Source of the DNA: Halictus rubicundus
Taxonomy: Eukaryota; Arthropoda; Insecta; Hymenoptera; Halictidae
DNA: 64,000 nt
Reading direction: 5' to 3'
Assembly (NCBI RefSeq): GCF_050948215.1
Contig: NW_027488721.1
Coordinates: 248,001-312,000, forward strand
The translations under genes and the position numbers were made by a program. The notes beneath the pieces are model-generated. The model worked only from the letters and a program-made list of their open reading frames with translations. It did not search any database and had not been told where the DNA came from. Shown here piece by piece: positions 26,505 to 40,332 of this stretch. Within the stretch, counting starts at the first letter, position 1. Each line of letters opens with the position of its first letter.

Positions 26505-26869
26505 ATACGATAAAGGATAGGGTAGGATAGAGGATAGGATAGGATAGAGGATAGGATATGATAGAGGATAGGATAGGATAGAGGATAGGATAGGATAGAG
26601 GATAGGATAGGATAGAGGATAGGATAGGATAGAGGATACGATATAGGATTTAATAGGATAGAGGATAGGATAGGATAGAGGATAGGATAGGATATAGGAT
26701 AGGATAGGATAGAGGATGGGATAGGATAGAGGATAATATAGGATAGAGGATAGGATAGGATGGAGGATAGGATACGATAGAGGATAGGATAGGATAGAGG
26801 ATATGATACGATAGAGGATAGGATAGGATAGAGGATACGATATAGGATAGGATAGGATAGAGGATAGGA

Positions 26870-27605
26870 TAGGATAGAGAATAGGATATAGGATTGGATA
26901 GGATAGCGGATAGGATAGGATAGAGGATTGGATAGGATAGGGGATAGGATACGATAGAGGATAGGATAGGATAGAGAATAGGATATAGGATTGGATAGGA
27001 TAGAGGATAGAATAGGATAGAGGATAGGATAGGATAGAGGATAGGATAGGATAAAGGATAGGATAGGATAGAGGATAGGATAGGATAAAGGATAGGATAG
27101 GATAGAGGATAGGATAGGATAGAGGATCCGATATAGGATTTAATAGGATAGAGGATAGGATACGATAAAGGATAGGATAGGATAGAGGATAGTATAGGAT
27201 AGAGAATAGGATATAGGATTGGATAGGATAGCGGATAGGATATTATAGAGGATTGGATAGGATAGCGGATAGGATAGGATAGAGGATTGGATAGCATAGG
27301 GGATAGGATACGATAGAGGATAGGATAGGATAGAGAATAGGATATAGGATTGGATAGGATAGAGGATACGATATAGGATTTAATAGGATAGAGGATAGGA
27401 TAGGATAGAGGATAGGATAGGATAGAGGATAGGATAGGATAGAGGATGGGATAGGATAGAGGATAATATAGGATAGAGGATAGGATAGGATGGAGGATAG
27501 GATACGATAGAGGATAGGATAGGATAGAGGATATGATACGATAGACGATAGGATAGGATAGAGGATACGATATAGGATTTAATAGGATAGAGGATAGGAT
27601 ACGAT
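26870..27605 (+). repeat. Segment recopied at 29494-30229 (shift 2624 bp)
   Basis: GGATCC (A of ATCC at 27126 and 29750), TAGCATAGGGG (27292 and 29916) and GACGAT near 27545 and 30169 match at +2624 bp. Private changes in this copy are GATAGTATAGG near 27190 and GATATTATAGAGG near 27240. Between the two copies, 27.7-29.4 kb is a mosaic of the same modules, with GGTTTTGATAG at 28521 and a +18 bp monomer series at 28.1-28.25 kb. Confidence 0.78.
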
Positions 27606-27690
27606 AAAGAATAGGATAGGATAGAGGATACGATATAGGATTTAATAGGATAGAGGATAGGATACGATAAAGAATAGGATAGGATAGAGG
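27565..27690 (+). repeat. 63 bp tandem duplication (27565-27627 and 27628-27690)
   Basis: TACGATATAGG, TTTAAT and AAAGAATAGG are each repeated exactly 63 bp apart (for example AAAGAA at 27606 and 27669). 63 equals three 17-mers plus one 12-mer. The related copy at 30.2 kb has this module once, so the duplication arose here or was lost there. Confidence 0.85.
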
Positions 27691-29490
27691 ATAGGATAGG
27701 ATAGAGAATAGGATATAGGATTGGATAGGATAGCGGATAGGATAGGATAGAGGATTGGATAGGATAGGGGATAGGATACGATAGAGGATAGGATAGGATA
27801 GAGAATAGGATATAGGATTGGATAGGATAGAGGATAGAATAGGATAGAGGATAGGATACGATAAAGGATAGGATAGGATAGAGGATAGGATAGGATGGAG
27901 GATAGGATAGGATAGAGGATAGGATATGATACAGGATAGGATAGGATAGAGGATAGGATAGGATAGAGGATGGGATAGGATAGAGGATAGGATAGGATAG
28001 AGGATAGGATAGGATAGAGAATAGGATAGGATAGAGGATAGGATAGGATAGAGGATAGGATAGGATAGAGGATAGGATAGGATAGAGGATGGGATAGGAT
28101 AGAGGATAGGATACGATAGAGGATAAGGATAGGATAGAGGATAGGATAGGATAGAGGATAGGATATGATAGAGGATACGATATAGGATTTAATAGGATAG
28201 AGGATAGGATAGGATAGAGGATAGGATACGATAGAGGATAAGGATAGGATAGAGGATAGGATATGATAAAGGATAGGATAGGATAGAGGATAGGATAGGA
28301 TAGAGAATAGGATATAGGATTGGATAGGATAGCGGATAGGATAGGATAGAGGATTGGATAGGATAGGGGATAGGATACGATAGAGGATAGGATAGGATAG
28401 AGAATAGGATATAGGATTGGATAGGATAGAGGATAGAATAGGATAGAGGGTAGGATAGGATAGAGGATAGGATAGGATAGAGGATAGGATAGGATAGAGG
28501 ATAGGATAGGATAGAGGATAGGTTTTGATAGAGGATCCGATATAGGATTTAATAGGATAGAGGATAGGATACGATAAAGGATAGGATAGGATAGAGGATA
28601 GGATAGGATAGACAATAGGATATAGGATTGGATAGGATAGCGGATAGGATAGGATAGAGGATTGGATAGGATAGGGGATAGGATACGATAGAGGATAGGA
28701 TAGGATAGAGAATAGGATATAGGATTGGATAGGATAGAGGATAGAATAGGATAGAGGATAGGATAGGATAGAGGATAGGATAGGATAAAGGATAGGATAG
28801 GATAGAGGATAGGATAGGATAGAGGATCCGATATAGGATTTAATAGGATAGAGGATAGGATACGATAAAGGATAGGATAGGATAGAGGATAGGATAGGAT
28901 AGAGAATAGGATATAGGATTGGATAGGATAGCGGATAGGATAGGATAGAGGATTGGATAGGATAGGGGATAGGATACGATAGAGGATAGGATAGGATAGA
29001 GAATAGGATATAGGATTGGATAGGATAGAGGATACGATATAGGATTTAATAGGATAGAGGATAGGATAGGATAGAGGATAGGATAGGATAGAGGATAGGA
29101 TAGGATAGAAGATGGGATAGGATAGAGGATAATATAGGATAGAGGATAGGATAGGATGGAGGATAGGATACGATAGAGGATAGGATAGGATAGAGGATAT
29201 GATAGGATAGAGAATAGGATATAGGATTAGATAGGATAGCGGATAGGATAGGATAGAGGATTGGATAGGATAGGGGATAGGATACGATAGAGGATAGGAT
29301 AGGATAGAGAATAGGATATAGGATTGGATAGGATAGAGGATAGAATAGGATAGAGGATAGGATAGGATAGAGGATAGGATAGGATAAAGGATAGGATAGG
29401 ATAGAGGATAGGATAGGATAGAGGATCCGATATAGGATTTAATAGGATAGAGGATAGGATACGATAAAGGATAGGATAGGATAGAGGATA
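27691..29490 (+). repeat. Mosaic of AGCGG, TTTAAT and GGATCC modules
   Basis: This is regular satellite without foreign sequence. It includes GGTTTTGATAGAGGATCC at 28521, a change found again only at 57423 and 59104, several AGCGG/AGGGGATACG modules, and GGATTAGATAGG at about 29225, shared with 37.65 and 40.35 kb. I could not assign the stretch to one parent copy. Confidence 0.6.
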
Positions 29491-29799
29491 GGATAGGATA
29501 GAGAATAGGATATAGGATTGGATAGGATAGCGGATAGGATAGGATAGAGGATTGGATAGGATAGGGGATAGGATACGATAGAGGATAGGATAGGATAGAG
29601 AATAGGATATAGGATTGGATAGGATAGAGGATAGAATAGGATAGAGGATAGGATAGGATAGAGGATAGGATAGGATAAAGGATAGGATAGGATAGAGGAT
29701 AGGATAGGATAAAGGATAGGATAGGATAGAGGATAGGATAGGATAGAGGATCCGATATAGGATTTAATAGGATAGAGGATAGGATACGATAAAGGATAG

Positions 29800-32030
29800 G
29801 ATAGGATAGAGGATAGGATAGGATAGAGAATAGGATATAGGATTGGATAGGATAGCGGATAGGATAGGATAGAGGATTGGATAGGATAGCGGATAGGATA
29901 GGATAGAGGATTGGATAGCATAGGGGATAGGATACGATAGAGGATAGGATAGGATAGAGAATAGGATATAGGATTGGATAGGATAGAGGATACGATATAG
30001 GATTTAATAGGATAGAGGATAGGATAGGATAGAGGATAGGATAGGATAGAGGATAGGATAGGATAGAGGATGGGATAGGATAGAGGATAATATAGGATAG
30101 AGGATAGGATAGGATGGAGGATAGGATACGATAGAGGATAGGATAGGATAGAGGATATGATACGATAGACGATAGGATAGGATAGAGGATACGATATAGG
30201 ATTTAATAGGATAGAGGATAGGATACGATAAAGAATAGGATAGGATAGAGGATAGGATAGGATAGAGAATAGGATATAGGATTGGATAGGATAGCGGATA
30301 GGATAGGATAGAGGATTGGATAGGATAGGGGATAGGATACGATAGAGGATAGGATAGGATAGAGAATAGGATATAGGATTGGATAGGATAGAGGATAGAA
30401 TAGGATAGAGGATAGGATACGATAAAGGATAGGATAGGATAGAGGATAGGATAGGATAGAGGATAGGATATGATAGAGGATAGGATAGGATAGAGGATAG
30501 GATAGGATAGAGGATAGGATAGGATAGAGGATAGGATAGGATAGACGATACGATATAGGATTTAATAGGATAGAGGATAGGATACGATAGAGGATACGAT
30601 AGGATAGAGGATAGGATAGGATAGAGAATAGGATAGGATAGAGGAAAGGATAGGATAGAGGATAGGATAGGATAGAGGATAGGATAGGATAGAGGATGGG
30701 ATAGGATAGAGGATAATATAGGATAGAGGATAGGATAGGATAGAGGATGGGGTAGGATAGAGGATAATATAGGATAGAGGATAGGATATAGGATTTAATA
30801 GGATAGAGGATAGGATACTATAAAGGATAGGATAGGATAGAGGATAGGATATAGGATTGGATAGGATAGCGGATAGGATAGGATAGGGGATTGGATAGGA
30901 TAGAGAATAGGATATAGGATTGGATAGGATAGAGGATAGAATAGGATAGAGGATAGGATAGGATAGAGGATAGGATATGATACAGGATAGGATAGGATAG
31001 AGGATAGGATAGGATAGAGGATAGGATAGGATACAGCATAGGATAGGATTGAGGATAGGATATGATAGAGGATAGGATAGGATAGAGGATAGGATAGGAT
31101 AGAGAATAGGATAGGATAGAGGATAGGATATGATAGAGGATAGGATAGGATAGAGGATAGGATAGGATAGAGGATGGGATAGGATAGAGGATAGGATACG
31201 ATAGAGGATAAGGATAGGATAGAGGATAGGATAGGATACAGGATACGATATAGGATTTAATAGGATAGAGGATAGGATAGGATAGAGGATAGGATAGGAT
31301 ATAGGATAGGATAGGATAGAGGATGGGATAGGATAGAGGATAATATAGGATAGAGGATAGGATAGGATGGAGGATAGGATACGATAGAGGATAGGATAGG
31401 ATAGAGGATATGATACGATAGAGGATAGGATAGGATAGAGGATACGATATAGGATTTAATAGGATAGAGGATAGGATACGATAAAGGATAGGATAGGATA
31501 GAGGATAGGATAGGATAGAGAATAGGATATAGGATTGGATAGGATAGCGGATAGGATAGGATAGAGGATAGGATAGGATAGAGGATAGGATAGGATAAAG
31601 GATAGGATAGGATAGAGGATAGGATAGGATAGAGGATCCGATATAGGATCTAATAGGATAGAGGATAGGATACGATAAAGGATAGGATAGGATAGAGGAT
31701 AGGATAGGATAGACAATAGGATATAGGATTGGATAGGATAGCGGATAGGATAGGATAGAGGATTGGATAGGATAGGGGATAGGATACGATAGAGGATAGG
31801 ATAGGATAGAGAATAGGATATAGGATTGGATAGGATAGAGGATAGAATAGGATAGAGGATAGGATAGGATAGAGGATAGGATAGGATAAAGGATAGGATA
31901 GGATAGAGGATAGGATAGGATAGAGGATCCGATATAGGATTTAATAGGATAGAGGATAGGATACGATAAAGGATAGGATAGGATAGAGGATAGGATAGGA
32001 TAGAGAATAGGATATAGGATTGGATAGGAT
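29800..32030 (+). repeat. Segment recopied at 35142-37372 (shift 5342 bp)
   Basis: TAGCATAGGGG (29916 and 35258), GAGGAAAGG (30641 and 35983), the private TACTATAAAGG (C at 30818 and 36160) and GGATCTAATAGG (C at 31650 and 36992) are all exactly 5342 bp apart. That is over 2.2 kb of correspondence. Rare substitutions kept in both copies argue for a recent duplication. Confidence 0.9.
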
Positions 32031-33130
32031 AGAGGATAGAATAGGATAGAGGATAGGATAGGATAGAGGATAGGATATGATACAGGATAGGATAGGATAG
32101 AGGATAGGATAGGATAGAGGATAGGATAGGATACAGCATAGGATAGGATTGAGGATAGGATATGATAGAGGATAGGATAGGATAGAGGATAGGATAGGAT
32201 AGAGAATAGGATAGGATAGAGGATAGGATATGATAGAGGATAGGATAGGATAGAGGATAGGATAGGATAGAGGATGGGATAGGATAGAGGATAGGATACG
32301 ATAGAGGATAAGGATAGGATAGAGGATAGGATAGGATACAGGATACGATATAGGATTTAATAGGATAGAGGATAGGATAGGATAGAGGATAGGATAGGAT
32401 ATAGGATAGGATAGGATAGAGGATGGGATAGGATAGAGGATAATATAGGATAGAGGATAGGATAGGATGGAGGATAGGATACGATAGAGGATAGGATAGG
32501 ATAGAGGATATGATACGATAGAGGATAGGATAGGATAGAGGATACGATATAGGATTTAATAGGATAGAGGATAGGATACGATAAAGGATAGGATAGGATA
32601 GAGGATAGGATAGGATAGAGAATAGGATATAGGATTGGATAGGATAGCGGATAGGATAGGATAGAGGATAGGATAGGATAGAGGATAGGATAGGATAAAG
32701 GATAGGATAGGATAGAGGATAGGATAGGATAGAGGATCCGATATAGGATCTAATAGGATAGAGGATAGGATACGATAAAGGATAGGATAGGATAGAGGAT
32801 AGGATAGGATAGACAATAGGATATAGGATTGGATAGGATAGCGGATAGGATAGGATAGAGGATTGGATAGGATAGGGGATAGGATACGATAGAGGATAGG
32901 ATAGGATAGAGAATAGGATATAGGATTGGATAGGATAGAGGATAGAATAGGATAGAGGATAGGATAGGATAGAGGATAGGATAGGATAAAGGATAGGATA
33001 GGATAGAGGATAGGATAGGATAGAGGATCCGATATAGGATTTAATAGGATAGAGGATAGGATACGATAAAGGATAGGATAGGATAGAGGATAGGATAGGA
33101 TAGAGAATAGGATATAGGATTGGATAGGAT
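30893..33130 (+). repeat. 1100 bp tandem duplication (30893-31992 and 31993-33130)
   Basis: GAGAATAGG at 30903 and 32003, TACAGC followed by GGATTGAGG (31031-31054 and 32131-32154) and GGATCTAATAGG (31650 and 32750) are 1100 bp apart. The relative at 36.2-37.3 kb carries this block only once, so the tandem duplication post-dates, or was lost after, the 5342 bp event. The copies diverge at 32031/33131. Confidence 0.9.
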
Positions 33131-35160
33131 AGCGGATAGGATAGGATAGAGGATTGGATAGGATAGGGGATAGGATACGATAGAGGATAGGATAGGATAG
33201 AGAATAGGATATAGGATTGGATAGGATAGAGGATACGATATAGGATTTAATAGGATAGAGGATAGGATAGGATAGAGGATAGGATAGGATAGAGGATAGG
33301 ATAGGATAGAGAATAGGATAGGATAGAGGATAGGATATGATAGAGGATAGGATAGGATAGAGGATAGGATAGGATAGAGGATGGGATAGGATAGAGGATA
33401 GGATACGATAGAGGATAAGGATAGGATAGAGGATAGGATAGGATAGAGGATACGATATAGATTTTAATAGGATAGAGGATAGGATAGGATAGAGGATAGG
33501 ATAGGATATAGGATAGGATAGGATAGAGGATGGGATAGGATAGAGGATAATATAGGATAGAGGATAGGATAGGATGGAGGATAGGATACGATAGAGGATA
33601 GGATAGGATAGAGGATATGATACGATAGAGGATAGGATAGGATAGAGGATACGATATAGGATAGGATAGGATAGAGGATAGGATAGGATAGAGAATAGGA
33701 TATAGGATTGGATAGGATAGCGGATAGGATAGGATAGAGGATTGGATAGGATAGGGGATAGGATACGATTGAGGATAGGATAGGATAGAGAATAGGATAT
33801 AGGATTGGATAGGATAGAGGATAGAATAGGATAGGGGATAGGATAGGATAGAGGATAGGATAGGATAAAGGATAGGATAGGATAGAGGATAGGATAGGAT
33901 AGAGGATCCGATATAGGATTTAATAGGATAGAGGATAGGATACGATAAAGGATAGGATAGGATAGAGGATAGGATAGGGTAGACAATAGGATATAGGATT
34001 GGATAGGATAGCGGATAGGATAGGATAGAGGATTGGATAGGATAGGGGATAGGATACGATAGAGGATAGGATAGGATAGAGAATAGGATATAGGATTGGA
34101 TAGGATAGAGGATACGATATAGGATTTAATAGGATAGAGGATAGGATAGGATAGAGGATAGGATAGGATAGAGGATAGGATAGGATAGAGGATGGAATAG
34201 GATAGAGGATAATATAGGATAGAGGATAGGATAGGATGGAGGATAGGATACGATAGAGGATAGGATAGGATAGAGGATATGATAGGATAGAGAATAGGAT
34301 ATAGGATTGGATAGGATAGCGGATAGGATAGGATAGAGGATTGGATAGGATAGGGGATAGGATACGATAGAGGATAGGATAGGATAGAGAATAGGATATA
34401 GGATTGGATAGGATAGAGGATACGTTATAGGATTTAATAGGATAGAGGATAGGATAGGATAGAGGATAGGATAGGATAGAGGATAGGATAGGATAGAGGA
34501 TGGGATAGGATAGAGGATAATATAGGATAGAGGATAGGATAGGATGGAGGATAGGATACGATAGAGGATAGGATAGGATAGAGGATATGATACGATAGAG
34601 GATAGGATAGGATAGAGGATACGATATAGGATTTAATAGGATAGAGGATAGGATACGATAAAGGATAGGATAGGATAGAGGATAGGATAGGATAGAGAAT
34701 AGGATATAGGATTGGAAAGGATAGCGGATAGGATAGCATAGAGGATTGGATAGGATAGGGGATAGGATACGATAGAGGATAGGATAGGATAGAGAATAGG
34801 ATATAGGATTGGATAGGATAGAGGATAGAATAGGATAGAGGATAGGATAGGATAGAGGATAGGATAGGATAGAGGATCCGATATACGATTTAATAGGATA
34901 GAGGATAGGATACGATAAAGGATAGGATAGGATAGAGGATAGGATAGGATAGAGGATAGGATATGATAGAGGATACGATATAGGATTTAATAGGATAGAG
35001 GATAGGATAGGATAGAGGATAGGATAGGATAGAGGATAGGATAGGATAGAGGATGGGATAGGATAGAGGATAATATAGGATAGAGGATAGGATAGGATGG
35101 AGGATAGGATAGGATAGAGGATAGGATATGATACAGGATAGGATAGGATAGAGGATAGGA
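32800..35160 (+). repeat. Block K, copy 1 (matches 37624-39984, shift 4824 bp)
   Basis: GGATCC (33027 and 37851), the GATATAGATTTTAATAGG change (33461 and 38285) and the TACGTTATAGG change (34421 and 39245) match at +4824 bp, and the match continues to about 35160/39984. Private differences include GGATTAGATAGG in the second copy (about 37650), where this copy has GGATTGGATAGG. Confidence 0.88.
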
Positions 35161-37639
35161 TAGGATAGAGAATAGGATATAGGATTGGATAGGATAGCGG
35201 ATAGGATAGGATAGAGGATTGGATAGGATAGCGGATAGGATAGGATAGAGGATTGGATAGCATAGGGGATAGGATACGATAGAGGATAGGATAGGATAGA
35301 GAATAGGATATAGGATTGGATAGGATAGAGGATACGATATAGGATTTAATAGGATAGAGGATAGGATAGGATAGAGGATAGGATAGGATAGAGGATAGGA
35401 TAGGATAGAGGATGGGATAGGATAGAGGATAATATAGGATAGAGGATAGGATAGGATGGAGGATAGGATACGATAGAGGATAGGATAGGATAGAGGATAT
35501 GATACGATAGACGATAGGATAGGATAGAGGATACGATATAGGATTTAATAGGATAGAGGATAGGATACGATAAAGAATAGGATAGGATAGAGGATAGGAT
35601 AGGATAGAGAATAGGATATAGGATTGGATAGGATAGCGGATAGGATAGGATAGAGGATTGGATAGGATAGGGGATAGGATACGATAGAGGATAGGATAGG
35701 ATAGAGAATAGGATATAGGATTGGATAGGATAGAGGATAGAATAGGATAGAGGATAGGATACGATAAAGGATAGGATAGGATAGAGGATAGGATAGGATA
35801 GAGGATAGGATATGATAGAGGATAGGATAGGATAGAGGATAGGATAGGATAGAGGATAGGATAGGATAGAGGATAGGATAGGATAGACGATACGATATAG
35901 GATTTAATAGGATAGAGGATAGGATACGATAGAGGATACGATAGGATAGAGGATAGGATAGGATAGAGAATAGGATAGGATAGAGGAAAGGATAGGATAG
36001 AGGATAGGATAGGATAGAGGATAGGATAGGATAGAGGATGGGATAGGATAGAGGATAATATAGGATAGAGGATAGGATAGGATAGAGGATGGGGTAGGAT
36101 AGAGGATAATATAGGATAGAGGATAGGATATAGGATTTAATAGGATAGAGGATAGGATACTATAAAGGATAGGATAGGATAGAGGATAGGATATAGGATT
36201 GGATAGGATAGCGGATAGGATAGGATAGGGGATTGGATAGGATAGAGAATAGGATATAGGATTGGATAGGATAGAGGATAGAATAGGATAGAGGATAGGA
36301 TAGGATAGAGGATAGGATATGATACAGGATAGGATAGGATAGAGGATAGGATAGGATAGAGGATAGGATAGGATACAGCATAGGATAGGATTGAGGATAG
36401 GATATGATAGAGGATAGGATAGGATAGAGGATAGGATAGGATAGAGAATAGGATAGGATAGAGGATAGGATATGATAGAGGATAGGATAGGATAGAGGAT
36501 AGGATAGGATAGAGGATGGGATAGGATAGAGGATAGGATACGATAGAGGATAAGGATAGGATAGAGGATAGGATAGGATACAGGATACGATATAGGATTT
36601 AATAGGATAGAGGATAGGATAGGATAGAGGATAGGATAGGATATAGGATAGGATAGGATAGAGGATGGGATAGGATAGAGGATAATATAGGATAGAGGAT
36701 AGGATAGGATGGAGGATAGGATACGATAGAGGATAGGATAGGATAGAGGATATGATACGATAGAGGATAGGATAGGATAGAGGATACGATATAGGATTTA
36801 ATAGGATAGAGGATAGGATACGATAAAGGATAGGATAGGATAGAGGATAGGATAGGATAGAGAATAGGATATAGGATTGGATAGGATAGCGGATAGGATA
36901 GGATAGAGGATAGGATAGGATAGAGGATAGGATAGGATAAAGGATAGGATAGGATAGAGGATAGGATAGGATAGAGGATCCGATATAGGATCTAATAGGA
37001 TAGAGGATAGGATACGATAAAGGATAGGATAGGATAGAGGATAGGATAGGATAGACAATAGGATATAGGATTGGATAGGATAGCGGATAGGATAGGATAG
37101 AGGATTGGATAGGATAGGGGATAGGATACGATAGAGGATAGGATAGGATAGAGAATAGGATATAGGATTGGATAGGATAGAGGATAGAATAGGATAGAGG
37201 ATAGGATAGGATAGAGGATAGGATAGGATAAAGGATAGGATAGGATAGAGGATAGGATAGGATAGAGGATCCGATATAGGATTTAATAGGATAGAGGATA
37301 GGATACGATAAAGGATAGGATAGGATAGAGGATAGGATAGGATAGAGAATAGGATATAGGATTGGATAGGATAGCGGATAGGATAGGATAGAGGATTGGA
37401 TAGGATAGGGGATAGGATACGATAGAGGATAGGATAGGATAGAGAATAGGATATAGGATTGGATAGGATAGAGGATACGATATAGGATTTAATAGGATAG
37501 AGGATAGGATAGGATAGAGGATAGGATAGGATAGAGGATGGGATAGGATAGAGGATAATATAGGATAGAGGATAGGATAGGATGGAGGATAGGATACGAT
37601 AGAGGATATGATAGGATAGAGGATATGATAGGATAGAGA

Positions 37640-40332
37640 ATAGGATATAGGATTAGATAGGATAGCGGATAGGATAGGATAGAGGATTGGATAGGATAGG
37701 GGATAGGATACGATAGAGGATAGGATAGGATAGAGAATAGGATATAGGATTGGATAAGATAGAGGATAGAATAGGATAGAGGATAGGATAGGATAGAGGA
37801 TAGGATAGGATAAAGGATTGGATAGGATAGAGGATAGGATAGGATACTGGATCCGATATAGGATTTAATAGGATAGGGGATAGGATACGATAAAGGATAG
37901 GATAGGATAGAGGATAGGATAGGATAGAGAATAGGATATAGGATTGGATAGGATAGCGGATAGGATAGGATAGAGGATTGGATAGGATAGGGGATAGGAT
38001 ACGATAGAGGATAGGATAGGATAGAAAATAGGATATAGGATTGGATAGGATAGAGGATACGATATAGGATTTAATAGGATAGAGGATAGGATAGGATAGA
38101 GGATAGGATAGGATAGAGGATAGGATAGGATAGAGAATAGGATAGGATAGAGGATAGGATATGATAGAGGATAGGATAGGATAGAGGATAGGATAGGATA
38201 GAGGATGGGATAGGATAGAGGATAGGATACGATAGAGGATAAGGATAGGATAGAGGATAGGATAGGATAGAGGATACGATATAGATTTTAATAGGATAGA
38301 GGATAGGATAGGATAGAGGATAGGATAGGATATAGGATAGGATAGGATAGAGGATGGGATAGGATAGAGGATAATATAGGATAGAGGATAGGATAGGATG
38401 GAGGATAGGATACGATAGAGGATAGGATAGGATAGAGGATATGATACGATAGAGGATAGGATAGGATAGAGGATACGATATAGGATAGGATAGGATAGAG
38501 GATAGGATAGGATAGAGAATAGGATATAGGATTGGATAGGATAGCGGATAGGATAGGATAGAGGATTGGATAGGATAGGGGATAGGATACGATTGAGGAT
38601 AGGATAGGATAGAGAATAGGATATAGGATTGGATAGGATAGAGGATAGAATAGGATAGGGGATAGGATAGGATAGAGGATAGGATAGGATAAAGGATAGG
38701 ATAGGATAGAGGATAGGATAGGATAGAGGATCCGATATAGGATTTAATAGGATAGAGGATAGGATACGATAAAGGATAGGATAGGATAGAGGATAGGATA
38801 GGGTAGACAATAGGATATAGGATTGGATAGGATAGCGGATAGGATAGGATAGAGGATTGGATAGGATAGGGGATAGGATACGATAGAGGATAGGATAGGA
38901 TAGAGAATAGGATATAGGATTGGATAGGATAGAGGATACGATATAGGATTTAATAGGATAGAGGATAGGATAGGATAGAGGATAGGATAGGATAGAGGAT
39001 AGGATAGGATAGAGGATGGAATAGGATAGAGGATAATATAGGATAGAGGATAGGATAGGATGGAGGATAGGATACGATAGAGGATAGGATAGGATAGAGG
39101 ATATGATAGGATAGAGAATAGGATATAGGATTGGATAGGATAGCGGATAGGATAGGATAGAGGATTGGATAGGATAGGGGATAGGATACGATAGAGGATA
39201 GGATAGGATAGAGAATAGGATATAGGATTGGATAGGATAGAGGATACGTTATAGGATTTAATAGGATAGAGGATAGGATAGGATAGAGGATAGGATAGGA
39301 TAGAGGATAGGATAGGATAGAGGATGGGATAGGATAGAGGATAATATAGGATAGAGGATAGGATAGGATGGAGGATAGGATACGATAGAGGATAGGATAG
39401 GATAGAGGATATGATACGATAGAGGATAGGATAGGATAGAGGATACGATATAGGATTTAATAGGATAGAGGATAGGATACGATAAAGGATAGGATAGGAT
39501 AGAGGATAGGATAGGATAGAGAATAGGATATAGGATTGGAAAGGATAGCGGATAGGATAGCATAGAGGATTGGATAGGATAGGGGATAGGATACGATAGA
39601 GGATAGGATAGGATAGAGAATAGGATATAGGATTGGATAGGATAGAGGATAGAATAGGATAGAGGATAGGATAGGATAGAGGATAGGATAGGATAGAGGA
39701 TCCGATATACGATTTAATAGGATAGAGGATAGGATACGATAAAGGATAGGATAGGATAGAGGATAGGATAGGATAGAGGATAGGATATGATAGAGGATAC
39801 GATATAGGATTTAATAGGATAGAGGATAGGATAGGATAGAGGATAGGATAGGATAGAGGATAGGATAGGATAGAGGATGGGATAGGATAGAGGATAATAT
39901 AGGATAGAGGATAGGATAGGATGGAGGATAGGATAGGATAGAGGATAGGATATGATACAGGATAGGATAGGATAGAGGATAGGATAGGATAGAGGATAGG
40001 ATAGGATACAGGATAGGATAGGATAGAGGATAGGATATGATAGAGGATAGGATAGGATAGAGGATAGGATAGGATAGAGAATAGGATGGGATAGAGGATA
40101 GGATAGGATAGAGGATAGGATAGGATAGAGGATAGGATAGGATAGAGGATCTGATAGGATAGAGGATAGGATAGGATAGAGGATAGGATAGGATAGAGAA
40201 TAGGATAGGATAGAGGATAGGATAGGATAGAGGATAGGATAGGATAGAGGATAGGATAGGATAGAGGATGGGATAGGATAGAGGATAGGATACGATAGAG
40301 GATAAGGATCGGATAGAGGATAGGATAGGATA
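37640..40332 (+). repeat. Block K, copy 2 (about 2697 bp)
   Basis: GGATTAGATAGG near 37650, TACTGGATCC (C at 37847), GATATAGATTTTAATAGG (38285), TACGTTATAGG (39245) and ATCTGATAGG (40149) define this copy. It is repeated immediately downstream: the first four landmarks reappear at +2697 bp, the last at +3884 bp. The junction is at GGATATAGGATTAGATAGG near 40335. Confidence 0.9.
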
